Shown one piece after another: positions 37,333-45,627 of a DNA stretch of 64,000 nt. Location: positions 992,001-1,056,000 of the forward strand of contig NZ_JBHLWO010000001.1 in NCBI RefSeq assembly GCF_042432805.1. The letters are read 5' to 3'. A model generated the notes under the pieces. That model was not told the DNA's origin. It was given only the letters and a program-made list of their open reading frames with translations, and did no database searches. Source of the stretch: Olivibacter oleidegradans (GTDB taxonomy: Bacteria > Bacteroidota > Bacteroidia > Sphingobacteriales > Sphingobacteriaceae). Within the stretch, counting starts at the first letter, position 1. Each line of letters starts with the position of its first letter. The position numbers were made by a program, and so were the translations under genes.

Positions 37333-37400
37333 ATGTGAATGAACCATTAATAATGAGAGAATAGTGTTACTTTTGACGAATAATAGTGCGTCCACCCGTT

Positions 37401-39437
37401 ATGATAAAAGAATATTTAAAAAAAATTCATCCGAAGCACATTAAAATTGCGCTAATCGTTCTGGGGACGATTTTGGTGGTGTTAGCGATCGCGCTCGGCG
37501 TCATCTATAATAAAAGGGAAAGCTTGTTGCAGCAAGCGCTGCAGCAAATAAAAAAGCAAGCTCAAACGGATTATGACCTCTATGTAAAGATAGATAAAGC
37601 GTATTTTTCTGGCTTTAGTACCGTGACATTCGAAGGCTTTCGCGTGGTACCAAACCAACGGGAACAGCTATTGGGCGTTGATTATTTAGATGTCACCGTG
37701 AAACTTTGGCCACTTTTATCAGGAGATGTAAAAGTCTCTGCGCTGAATCTACACGATGCTTCCTTATCTTTTGTAAAAAAAGACAGCCTGAGTAATTATG
37801 ATTTCTTGTTTAAGCAGAAAAAGGCAGACACTACGCAACGGGGCACCAAAATGAATTTAGCCGAATTGGCCAATAAGCTAATCAACAGCGTGCTTTATAA
37901 AATTCCCGAAAACATGAAGCTTGCCAATTTCGAGGCAAGTTATGTGGACGATAGTGCTAAGCAAATTATAACGGTACCAAAAGCCATCATTGATGACGGT
38001 GATTTGTCTTCTACTGTAAAAATTAATGGGAATGAAGCGGTGTGGCATGTTTTAGGGCGCGTACGTCCGTCTAAAAAGCAATTGTATTTTAAAGTTTATG
38101 CCGAGGGCAAAGCAGTTGAATTACCGGTTATCAAAAAGAAGTATGGACTTACCTTAAAGTTTGATACATTGGAAACGGATTTGCGAAAGGTGACGATGAA
38201 TGGCGGAGAACTACAAATATCAGGAGGGTGGGCGGCCAAAAATCTTGTTGTTCAACACTGGAGGATAGCTGAGCAGGAAATCGTCATTCCACAGGGGCAT
38301 ATCGATGCGAAGGTCTTGGTGGGCGAAAACTACATCGGTTTGGACAGGAGTTCGGAAGTGAAAATAAAAAAATTGTCTGCCCATCCTTTTGGAAAGATAA
38401 CCTTTAAACCACATCGTACGGTGGAATTGGGTGTAGAGATGCCGGAAATTGATGCGCAGGATATGTTTGACTCATTTCCTCATGGAATGTTTGATAATTT
38501 GGAAGGCATTAGGGTTTCGGGAAAATTGAAGTACCACTTAGATTTATTTGTAGATTTAGATAATCCTGACAGTGTACGTCTCGCTGCGGGAATGGATAAA
38601 AAAGGGTTTCGCATAAATTCATGGGGTAAAACGAATTTAGCAAAGATTAATACGCCATTTACTTACATACCTTATGAAGACGGAAAGGCGATGCGTAGTA
38701 TTGATGTGTCGCCCAATAATCCCAACTTCACGCCACTTAATGAAATATCACCCAATCTCAGGAATGCGGTGTTGACCACCGAAGATCCTTCTTTTTTTAG
38801 TCATAAAGGCTTTGTGATTGATGCATTTAAAATGTCTATTACGGCCAACTTAAAAGCCAAAGCTTTTAAACGAGGGGGTAGCACGATTTCCATGCAATTA
38901 GTAAAAAACGTTTTTCTTGGAAGAGAAAAGACATTGGTGCGAAAAATAGAAGAGATATTGATGGTTTGGCTGATTGAAAATAATCAGATAGTCAGTAAAA
39001 ATCGAATGTTTGAGGTTTATCTTAACATTATTGAGTGGGGTAGAAACGTATATGGAATCGGAGAAGCATCGCGATTTTATTTTGGAAAGCACCCTTCCCA
39101 GTTGAATGTAGGAGAAAGCATTTATCTGGCCAGTATCATACCGAAACCAAAGACAGGCCTTTATCCATTCCAGTATGATGGCCATTTAAAGCCCTACCTA
39201 GGAGGCTATTTTAGGCTAATAGGCGGTATTATGGCCCGGCGTGGCCTCGTGCCGCGCGATAGTAGCAGTTACGGGTTTTATAACGTAACGCTTAGGGAGG
39301 CACTCCGGCCCGCAAGGCCCGATACGCTTCAAGTGGATACGGTTAAACCGGACATTTTGGAGGAAGAGCTTAAAGAAGCAAAAAGTTTTTTTGAAAGGCT
39401 TTTTGGAAAAGATAAAAAAGACGAGCAGCAGGATTGA
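37401..39437 (+). CDS. GT51 peptidoglycan glycosyltransferase with AsmA-like N-terminal region
   Basis: A 678-residue membrane protein. One membrane helix (about 12-35) is followed by about 380 residues resembling AsmA/DUF748 proteins (VTFEGFRVVPN; LDVTVKLWPLLSGDVKVSAL). A GT51 domain follows (about 440-620) with the catalytic Glu near 461 in TTEDPSFFSHKG, RGGSTISMQLVKNVFLG and the EILMVWLIENN/YLNIIEWG segments. There is no transpeptidase domain, so it is not a class A PBP. Known GT51 enzymes polymerise lipid II glycan; this activity is inferred. The ATG at 37401 is preferred to a GTG at 37386. Its stop overlaps the hpt start. Confidence 0.87.
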   Translation: MIKEYLKKIHPKHIKIALIVLGTILVVLAIALGVIYNKRESLLQQALQQIKKQAQTDYDLYVKIDKAYFSGFSTVTFEGFRVVPNQREQLLGVDYLDVTVKLWPLLSGDVKVSALNLHDASLSFVKKDSLSNYDFLFKQKKADTTQRGTKMNLAELANKLINSVLYKIPENMKLANFEASYVDDSAKQIITVPKAIIDDGDLSSTVKINGNEAVWHVLGRVRPSKKQLYFKVYAEGKAVELPVIKKKYGLTLKFDTLETDLRKVTMNGGELQISGGWAAKNLVVQHWRIAEQEIVIPQGHIDAKVLVGENYIGLDRSSEVKIKKLSAHPFGKITFKPHRTVELGVEMPEIDAQDMFDSFPHGMFDNLEGIRVSGKLKYHLDLFVDLDNPDSVRLAAGMDKKGFRINSWGKTNLAKINTPFTYIPYEDGKAMRSIDVSPNNPNFTPLNEISPNLRNAVLTTEDPSFFSHKGFVIDAFKMSITANLKAKAFKRGGSTISMQLVKNVFLGREKTLVRKIEEILMVWLIENNQIVSKNRMFEVYLNIIEWGRNVYGIGEASRFYFGKHPSQLNVGESIYLASIIPKPKTGLYPFQYDGHLKPYLGGYFRLIGGIMARRGLVPRDSSSYGFYNVTLREALRPARPDTLQVDTVKPDILEEELKEAKSFFERLFGKDKKDEQQD

Positions 39438-39970
39438 TGAAAATACAAATAGATCAGAAAGATTTTGAGCTAATGATCGAGCATGAGCAGGTAAAAAAGC
39501 GATTACGGCTCATAGGGATACAGCTAAATGTAGCCTATGAAAATAGAATACCGGTGTTCGTGGGGGTGCTAAATGGCTGTTTTATGTTCATGGCCGATCT
39601 GATGAAAGAAGTACATATTGCTTCAGAGGTATGTTTTGTGAAAATGGCCTCCTATCGAGGTGATCAACGGGAAGAAGAAGTGAAAAACCTAATTGGCCTC
39701 AGTCATCCGCTCAAGGGAAGAGAGGTTGTAATTGTGGAGGATATTGTAGATACCGGCAATACGCTGAAGAAAGTGATTGCGTTAATCGCGGAAGAAGAAC
39801 CGGCTTCTATTGCTGTTTGCACCCTGCTGTTAAAACCGGATGCGCTTGAACATGATTTTGAAGAAATTGCCTATGTTGGTTTTGAAATAGAGAATCAATT
39901 TGTTGTGGGGTATGGTCTTGACTATAACGGCATCGGCCGTAATTTAAAGGACATATATCGTGCGATATAA
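39437..39970 (+). CDS. hpt: hypoxanthine phosphoribosyltransferase
   Basis: Salvages hypoxanthine (and perhaps guanine) to the nucleotide with PRPP. A 177-residue type I phosphoribosyltransferase. The PRPP loop is VVIVEDIVDTGNTLKKV, the PPi loop region is VGVLNGCFMFMADL, the flexible loop MASYRGDQ is present, and the C-terminus has VGYGLDYNGIGRNL. The start ATG at 39437 overlaps the preceding stop codon in a TGATG junction, so translation is coupled to the transglycosylase gene. Confidence 0.95.
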   Translation: MKIQIDQKDFELMIEHEQVKKRLRLIGIQLNVAYENRIPVFVGVLNGCFMFMADLMKEVHIASEVCFVKMASYRGDQREEEVKNLIGLSHPLKGREVVIVEDIVDTGNTLKKVIALIAEEEPASIAVCTLLLKPDALEHDFEEIAYVGFEIENQFVVGYGLDYNGIGRNLKDIYRAI

Positions 39971-40134
39971 TCCATCCTATTATCTGTACCTGTGCATGAT
40001 GCAATGAACAAACTTGATATGACACAGCGATATGGGCATGCAAGATTATTAATAATTTATTCTGAGGAAAAAATATGCTAAGTTTGTATCGAAATAATGA
40101 CCTTACAGGGCACACACAATAATAAATTATTCTA

Positions 40135-40812
40135 ATGAAATTCCATAAAGAAGGTTATACGACATTAGCGCTTTCAATATTATTTGTTTTTGTAATAAAT
40201 GCGTTGGTGCATTTTTTTTACTCAGACAATAGTATATTGACGTGGATCGTATATATACTTTCGTTTGTACTTCTTGTGACGGTTATACAGTTTTTCAGGA
40301 ACCCAATCCGTAAAATCAGTCCAAGTGAACAAAAGATATTATGCCCGGCAGATGGGAAGGTGGTGGTTATTGAAGAAACAGAAGAAACAGAATATTTTAA
40401 AGACAGACGATTACAAGTATCCATTTTCATGTCGCCGATTAATGTACATAGTAATCGGAGCCCCATTACCGGTATCGTCAAATTTTTTAAATATCATCCC
40501 GGGAAATACTTGATGGCCTGGAATCCAAAATCTTCAACACTTAACGAGCGAACGACAATCGTTGTAGAAAGCTCATTTGGCGTAGAGGTTTTGTTTAGGC
40601 AGATCGCCGGAGCACTAGCGAGGCGAATCGTATGGTATGTTAACGAAGGCAAAGAAGTCAAGCAAGGAGAAGAATTTGGCTTCATTAAATTTGGCTCTCG
40701 TGTAGATGTCTTCTTGCCTATAGGAACAAAGGTGAATGTAAAGCTGGGCGATAAAGTGAAGGGCGGCATCACCATCTTGGGTGAATTTGATGAAGAGCAG
40801 CCTATTAATTAA
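40135..40812 (+). CDS. psd: phosphatidylserine decarboxylase proenzyme, short form
   Basis: Makes phosphatidylethanolamine from phosphatidylserine. A 225-residue proenzyme of the short type. Two membrane helices occupy about 10-52. Conserved parts are ILCPADGKVVVIEE, RLQVSIFMSPINVHSNRSPI and the self-cleavage region IKFGSRVDVFLP, where the Ser of the GS pair would become the pyruvoyl group. Upstream TAAGTTTG (40079-40086) may be a -7 element. pssA is not adjacent in the window. The histidine kinase gene follows 22 bp downstream. Confidence 0.93.
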   Translation: MKFHKEGYTTLALSILFVFVINALVHFFYSDNSILTWIVYILSFVLLVTVIQFFRNPIRKISPSEQKILCPADGKVVVIEETEETEYFKDRRLQVSIFMSPINVHSNRSPITGIVKFFKYHPGKYLMAWNPKSSTLNERTTIVVESSFGVEVLFRQIAGALARRIVWYVNEGKEVKQGEEFGFIKFGSRVDVFLPIGTKVNVKLGDKVKGGITILGEFDEEQPIN

Positions 40813-40834
40813 AAAGTTTTAAACTAAACCGGTT

Positions 40835-41860
40835 ATGCAATTTAAGTTGCTGGTCTCAATAAATGCATTAATTGTTGCTTTATCATTAAGTTCGGTAAAC
40901 TTCTACTTTCAGCATAGTTGGTATTACTTCCTAATAACGTTTGTTATTGCGTTCATTTGCAGCTTTTTTGTTTTTTACTACCTCATTGAACGCTATATTT
41001 ATCGAAAGATTACGCTCATTTACAAAATGATCCATAACCTTAAATTGGGTAAAGATTTAAAGGAAGCCTTGGGCGAGCAATTGGGTGACGATCCTATCAA
41101 CGATGTGCATGAAGAAGTAAGAGCCTGGGCGAGGGAAAAGAAAATTGAGATAGATGCATTGAAAAACCAGGAACAATTTAGAAGGGAGTTCCTTTCAAAT
41201 ATATCGCATGAATTTAAAACACCTCTTTTTGCTATTCAGGGATATTTAGAAGCCGTTCAAGATGGACTTATGTATGAAGATCCTGAAAGAGCAGAAGTCT
41301 TTTTGCAAAAAGCCTCCAACAACATTGATCGGCTAAGTTATCTCATCAAAGACTTGGATGAAATAGCTAAATTGGAAAGCGGTGAAATTAAAATAAATTA
41401 CCAACGATTTGATCTTTCCCTGCTCGTTAAGGAAGTAATGGAATCCTTAGAACTAAAAGCAGAAAAGCATGATATAGAACTAATCTTTAAGCAGAAATAT
41501 AGTTATCCAATTTTTGTAAACGCCGATCGAGAAAAAATTCGACAAGTTTTGGTCAACCTAATTAGCAATTCTATTAAGTACGGCAAAGAAAAGGGGCACA
41601 CCTATATTAAAACCTACGAGTTGCATGACCAGGTGCTCATCGAGGTAACGGACGATGGCATCGGCATTGAGGAGAAGTACTTGCCCCGCTTATTTGAACG
41701 GTTTTTCCGAACCGATCGAAGTCGTTCACGGCAAATTGGTGGATCAGGATTGGGATTGGCCATCGTGAAACATATACTGGAAGCGCATCAACAAACAATT
41801 TCCGTAAGAAGTACTGAAGGATTGGGTTCAACCTTTGGGTTTACTTTAGCAAAGGCTTAA
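40835..41860 (+). CDS. sensor histidine kinase, PhoR-like, without adjacent regulator
   Basis: A 341-residue membrane kinase. Two N-terminal helices (about 5-24 and 31-52) leave only a few residues outside the membrane, so it has almost no periplasmic sensor. A linker follows, then the DHp motif SNISHEFKTPLFAIQGYLEA with His125, the N box NLISNSIKYG, G1 DDGIGI and G2 GGSGLGLAI. No response regulator gene is next to it. Downstream lie Pho-box-like repeats and the DUF47-Pit phosphate operon, so a PhoR-type role in phosphate control is a reasonable inference. It may also be co-transcribed with psd. Confidence 0.93.
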   Translation: MQFKLLVSINALIVALSLSSVNFYFQHSWYYFLITFVIAFICSFFVFYYLIERYIYRKITLIYKMIHNLKLGKDLKEALGEQLGDDPINDVHEEVRAWAREKKIEIDALKNQEQFRREFLSNISHEFKTPLFAIQGYLEAVQDGLMYEDPERAEVFLQKASNNIDRLSYLIKDLDEIAKLESGEIKINYQRFDLSLLVKEVMESLELKAEKHDIELIFKQKYSYPIFVNADREKIRQVLVNLISNSIKYGKEKGHTYIKTYELHDQVLIEVTDDGIGIEEKYLPRLFERFFRTDRSRSRQIGGSGLGLAIVKHILEAHQQTISVRSTEGLGSTFGFTLAKA

Positions 41861-41907
41861 ATACATGAACCGTTTTCCTTGTTACACAAATGTTCATTTG
41901 GATAGAG

Positions 41908-41952
41908 TTAGCACAAACTTAACATTAACTTAACATAAAGGATATACCTTTG
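41908..41952 (+). promoter_or_regulatory. putative Pho box and promoter of the DUF47-pit operon
   Basis: Three hexamers repeat at exact 11-bp intervals: TTAGCA (41908), TTAACA (41919) and TTAACA (41930). The -7 element TACCTTTG is at 41945-41952, and no TTG/TTTG -33 element is present at normal spacing. Repeats at this period just upstream of the -7 box are how PhoB/PhoP-type activators bind; the hexamer resembles the Bacillus PhoP site TT(A/C/T)ACA. Function in this organism is inferred. Confidence 0.6.
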
Positions 41953-41975
41953 CAACATAATATATAAAAAACAAA

Positions 41976-42623
41976 ATGTCGCTAAACAGTATATTCCAAT
42001 ACTTCGTTCCAAAAGACAAAAAGTTTTTCCCTCTTTTTGAACAGGCAAGTACTAACCTGATAGACATCGCCCAAGCACTTCACGAGGCAGTTAATACAGA
42101 TGATCTAGAACAAAGAAAAACGCTTTATAAAAAGGTTAAAGATTTGGAGCACAAGGGGGATGAAATCACCCATCAAATACATCTGGAGTTAGGAAAGAAC
42201 TTTATTACTCCCTTTGATCGTGAGGATATTCATACACTTGCAAGTGCTTTGGATGATATCGCTGACTATATTTTTGATTCTGCAAATCGGATGGAGCTGT
42301 ATCATGTCGATACCATTACAGATCCAATCCGCGAATTAGCGGGGCTGATTGTGGAAGCGGTTACTGCGCTTTCCAAGGGTATGCATGAGTTAAGAAATTT
42401 GAAAAATGTGCGAAGTATCGCAGATGCTTGCGTTCGTGTAAATAGTGTGGAAAACAAAGCCGACTACGTTTATAATAAAGCGATAGGCGACCTGTTCTTA
42501 TACGAAAAAGATGCGATATCTCTTATAAAGTATAAAGAGGTGCTTGCTACATTGGAAACCGCAACCGATATGTGTGAAGATGTGGCGAATGTGTTAGAAA
42601 GTATTTTAGTGAAAAATGCGTAG
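41976..42623 (+). CDS. DUF47 (PhoU-like) phosphate transport accessory protein
   Basis: A 215-residue helical protein of the PhoU-like DUF47 family (TIGR00153). Characteristic segments are KKVKDLEHKGDEITHQIHLELGK... in the first third and ITPFDREDIHTLASALDDIADYI. PhoU-like domains bind metal clusters and regulate phosphate transporters. The gene directly precedes pit (57 bp), the standard pairing. Confidence 0.93.
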   Translation: MSLNSIFQYFVPKDKKFFPLFEQASTNLIDIAQALHEAVNTDDLEQRKTLYKKVKDLEHKGDEITHQIHLELGKNFITPFDREDIHTLASALDDIADYIFDSANRMELYHVDTITDPIRELAGLIVEAVTALSKGMHELRNLKNVRSIADACVRVNSVENKADYVYNKAIGDLFLYEKDAISLIKYKEVLATLETATDMCEDVANVLESILVKNA

Positions 42624-42680
42624 CATCTTGCGCGTGCTATTTTTACATTTAAGCCCTTCACTAATTAAAATTTAAAATCT

Positions 42681-43688
42681 ATGTTAACCATACTGGTCGT
42701 TGTTATTGTGCTAGCCGTTGCTTTTGATTATATAAACGGTTTCCATGATGCAGCTAATTCCATTGCCACCATTGTATCAACTAAAGTGCTGACACCTTTT
42801 CAGGCTGTGCTTTGGGCAGCAGCATTTAATTTTGCGGCTTATTTCTATTTTACAGATCACAAAGTTGCCAATACGATAGCGAAGACAGTAGTTGAAAATT
42901 ATATTACGTTAGAAGTTATCCTAGCCGGATTGATTGCTGCCATCAGCTGGAACTTATTTACCTGGTATTACGGAATTCCTTCCAGCTCCTCACATACGCT
43001 GATCGGTGGGTTTGCAGGTGCGGGCATGGCCCATGCGCTATTTCTGGGTGATTCCATTATGGGTGCCATCAACTTAGGACCTACCCTAAAGATAATTTCT
43101 TTCATTGTGTTGGCCCCTGTAATTGGTATGCTGATATCAATTGTTATAACGCTGATAATTTTGCACTTGGCAAAACGGTCTCGCCCGGCGGTTGCAGAAA
43201 AATGGTTTAAGCGATTGCAGTTAGTTTCGTCGGCCGCTTTGAGCTTTGCTCACGGAGGAAACGATGCGCAAAAGGTTATGGGAATTATTGTAGTTGCCAT
43301 GGTAGCAGGCGGGTATTTACCAAATGCCGATCATATGCCGGAATGGATCCCTTTAACCTGTTATAGTGCGATCGCATTAGGAACCATGAGCGGTGGATGG
43401 AAAATTGTAAAAACAATGGGAACAAAAATCACGAAAGTGACAGCTTTAGAGGGAGTTGGTGCCGAAACAGCGGGAGCCTTAACCCTAGGAATTACCGAGC
43501 ACTTCGGAATCCCGGTTTCTACAACCCACACGATTACAGGTTCCATTATAGGTGTTGGTTTGGTTAAGCGTGTGTCGGCTGTCCGTTGGGGCGTAACAAT
43601 CAGTTTGCTATGGGCATGGGTACTAACCATTCCTGTATCCGCAATCTTGGCGGGCATCACTTATGGCATTATGCATTATATTTTATAA
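42681..43688 (+). CDS. pit: inorganic phosphate transporter, PiT family
   Basis: A 335-residue low-affinity phosphate (metal-phosphate) permease with about ten membrane helices. Both inverted PiT repeats show their signature: FDYINGFHDAANSIATIVST near residue 15 and FAHGGNDAQKVMGIIVVA near 193. The second-half motif GIPVSTTHTITGSIIGVG and the first-half GIPSSSSHTLIGGFAGAG are also complete. It is in operon with the DUF47 gene behind Pho-box-like repeats. Confidence 0.95.
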   Translation: MLTILVVVIVLAVAFDYINGFHDAANSIATIVSTKVLTPFQAVLWAAAFNFAAYFYFTDHKVANTIAKTVVENYITLEVILAGLIAAISWNLFTWYYGIPSSSSHTLIGGFAGAGMAHALFLGDSIMGAINLGPTLKIISFIVLAPVIGMLISIVITLIILHLAKRSRPAVAEKWFKRLQLVSSAALSFAHGGNDAQKVMGIIVVAMVAGGYLPNADHMPEWIPLTCYSAIALGTMSGGWKIVKTMGTKITKVTALEGVGAETAGALTLGITEHFGIPVSTTHTITGSIIGVGLVKRVSAVRWGVTISLLWAWVLTIPVSAILAGITYGIMHYIL

Positions 43689-43698
43689 AGAGCTTCAG

Positions 43699-43738
43699 GT
43701 TTGTTTTTGAATAGAATTACATCTATTCAAAAACAAAC
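43699..43738. terminator. bidirectional terminator overlapping the end of the anti-sigma gene
   Basis: A perfect 17-bp inverted repeat (43699-43715 with 43722-43738) and a 6-nt loop. It lies 10 bp after pit. Its right arm contains the stop codon and the last five codons of the convergent anti-sigma gene. T-rich arms and length suggest transcription stops here from both sides, but there is no classic GC-rich stem. Confidence 0.7.
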
Positions 43739-44385
43739 TCAACTTCCCCCGATTTATTCGCTTCCCAAGCCGGTCCACCTTTCAATAGCTGTTTGATTTC
43801 GTTTAGCTGACTATATTCGGTGCCTTTTATTACCTGTATGTTGAATGGCCGTCCCTGTTGGTTTACTTGAAACCGAAGAACAATGACTCCTTTAGCCATA
43901 TTGGACTTCGCTTTTTTCGCGATGTAATCATTAAAGTGATCCCATCCGGCTGCCGGCGATGCCGAGGATGCTGTTAACTTTCTTGCAATTGATAATCCGT
44001 TGCCGGAAGGAATAGGGTCACCTGTGTTCAGTTCTACCGTTACCTCTCGGTTCGTCTTATTTGCTGTATTTCGGGTGTTAACCATCCAAAGCAAGACACA
44101 AGCCAAAACAAACAACAAACAAGCAACAGCTGCTATGCCGAGCCTTTGCGAAGTAAAAAGCATGCGGTTTCTTTCTTGTGGCTGCTCCGTTATTCTATTC
44201 TGTAAGCGTTGTTGAAGTAAAGTTAAGTGTTGTGTGTTTACACCCTTTTGTAGATAACCTTCCAATGCATCATTCAGAAAAGGATCATCCAATGCTTCCC
44301 GTTCCAATTTGTTCATTTCCTCAGGAGATAGTTCTCCTTTAAGGTATTGCTGAATTCGTATAATATTCGTTATGTTACTTGTCAT
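43723..44385 (-). CDS. putative anti-sigma factor with periplasmic TonB-C-like domain
   Basis: A 220-residue single-pass membrane protein. The cytoplasmic N-terminal part (1-80) begins with IIRIQQYLKGELSPEEMNKL, typical of anti-sigma N-termini in Bacteroidota. The membrane helix spans about 82-102. The periplasmic C-terminal part (about 150-220, GVIVLRFQVNQQGRPFNIQV... GPAWEANKSGEVEFVF) resembles the TonB C-terminal fold. Its start overlaps the upstream ECF sigma gene by 11 bp, so it likely holds that sigma factor at the membrane. The role of the TonB-C-like end is unknown. Confidence 0.75.
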   Translation of the reverse strand: MTSNITNIIRIQQYLKGELSPEEMNKLEREALDDPFLNDALEGYLQKGVNTQHLTLLQQRLQNRITEQPQERNRMLFTSQRLGIAAVACLLFVLACVLLWMVNTRNTANKTNREVTVELNTGDPIPSGNGLSIARKLTASSASPAAGWDHFNDYIAKKAKSNMAKGVIVLRFQVNQQGRPFNIQVIKGTEYSQLNEIKQLLKGGPAWEANKSGEVEFVFE

Positions 44386-44947
44386 TTTTTTCCATACATA
44401 TTTTTAAGTTCCGTTTGCCATTTTGTATATAGCTTTTAACCTTACTCAAATCGTAGCCGGTGAGGTCTGATATCTCTTTGTAGCATTTCTGATCCAAGTA
44501 AAATAACCGAACACATTCTCGCTGTTCCATATTTAATTGCTCTAAGCATTTCTCCATCTGCGTGAGTTTGCTTTCAAGCATATCTTCTCCTAAGAATTGA
44601 TGCTCAACGAGCTCATTTTCCATAAAAGAATTTTCTTCTATGGAGATGGTAGTCTCTTTATTGGCTGCACGCAATTCCATTAGGCAGTAATTTCTAGCAA
44701 ATGAATATAGCCAGCTTTTAAAATTATTAACAGTATGAATGCGTAGCTTCTGTATAAGCTGTTCAAATATCTGCATAACAGCATCCTCGCTGCGAGCCTC
44801 ATCCTTTAAGTATTTTAAACATACACCATAAACGAGCGGCATATATGGTTCGTATAACACGCCCAATATGTGTAATTCTCCCGTAGATTTATATCGACTC
44901 AATAAATCAGCTTCATTATGTTTTTCTACTCTTTTTTGAAATGCCAA
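44375..44947 (-). CDS. ECF-type sigma-70 family RNA polymerase sigma factor
   Basis: A 190-residue alternative sigma factor. Region 2 (about 20-95) includes YLKDEARSEDAVMQIFEQL and FKSWLYSFARNYCLMELR. Region 4 (about 130-185) has LNMEQRECVRLFYLDQKCYKEISDLTGYDLSKVKSYIQNGKRNL as the helix-turn-helix, given here only as its family pattern. The anti-sigma gene overlaps its end by 11 bp. The stress signal and regulon are unknown. Confidence 0.93.
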   Translation of the reverse strand: MAFQKRVEKHNEADLLSRYKSTGELHILGVLYEPYMPLVYGVCLKYLKDEARSEDAVMQIFEQLIQKLRIHTVNNFKSWLYSFARNYCLMELRAANKETTISIEENSFMENELVEHQFLGEDMLESKLTQMEKCLEQLNMEQRECVRLFYLDQKCYKEISDLTGYDLSKVKSYIQNGKRNLKICMEKNDK

Positions 44948-45097
44948 TGTAATGCGTTTTTACCGGTAAACTAAAATAACTATATAAAACAACATTCGCA
45001 ACGGTCGTTCGATATCGGGAACCCGAGCCGCGACTGGGAGTAACTAAACAATAATATATTAATCTTGTTATACAGAAACAATTTAAAAGCACTGATT

Positions 45098-45505
45098 ATG
45101 AAACAAGCATGGCCATACGGTGTTCTCATCGGCATTCTAAGCGGAATATGGATTTTCGTTATTCAGAAAACCGGCGGAGGGTCTTCAGCAGGATTCTTAG
45201 GAATTTCATGGATGGAATATCTTTCTGTTTTTATCCCATTTTTAGGGCTCTATTTTGGAATCGCTCATTATAAAAATACGCTGCCTAATCATCAGATTTC
45301 GTTTTTTCGGGCATTTGTTCAAGGTTTTATGATTTTACTGGTAGGCGGAGTACTTGCAGGCTTGGCTACGGCGATATTATTACAGTATGAAAGGCAGCCT
45401 TATATGGAAGAATACATGGGGCGATTTGGGGGGGCTTTATTGGTCGGGATTTTGCTGAATTTGGCAGTGAGCCTTTGGTTCATGAATAAGCCTAAGAACC
45501 TTTAA
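45098..45505 (+). CDS. small membrane protein, DUF4199-like
   Basis: A 135-residue protein with four predicted membrane helices (about 4-22, 35-52, 72-95 and 110-130). The pattern MKQAWPYGVLIGILSG, a central GLYFGIAHYKN and a GFMILLVGGVLAGLATAI helix resembles DUF4199 proteins of Bacteroidota. Function unknown. I start at the ATG at 45098 rather than a TTG 33 bp upstream. Confidence 0.75.
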   Translation: MKQAWPYGVLIGILSGIWIFVIQKTGGGSSAGFLGISWMEYLSVFIPFLGLYFGIAHYKNTLPNHQISFFRAFVQGFMILLVGGVLAGLATAILLQYERQPYMEEYMGRFGGALLVGILLNLAVSLWFMNKPKNL

Positions 45506-45627
45506 TTACCAATATTCTTTATGTTTTGCGCAAGATGGATCGGAAGTTGGCTGCTTAGGTAACGTATGGGTTTTGTAAATTGCACATAAAATTCAGTTAT
45601 CTAAGTTTTTGATGTACTTTCGTACCA

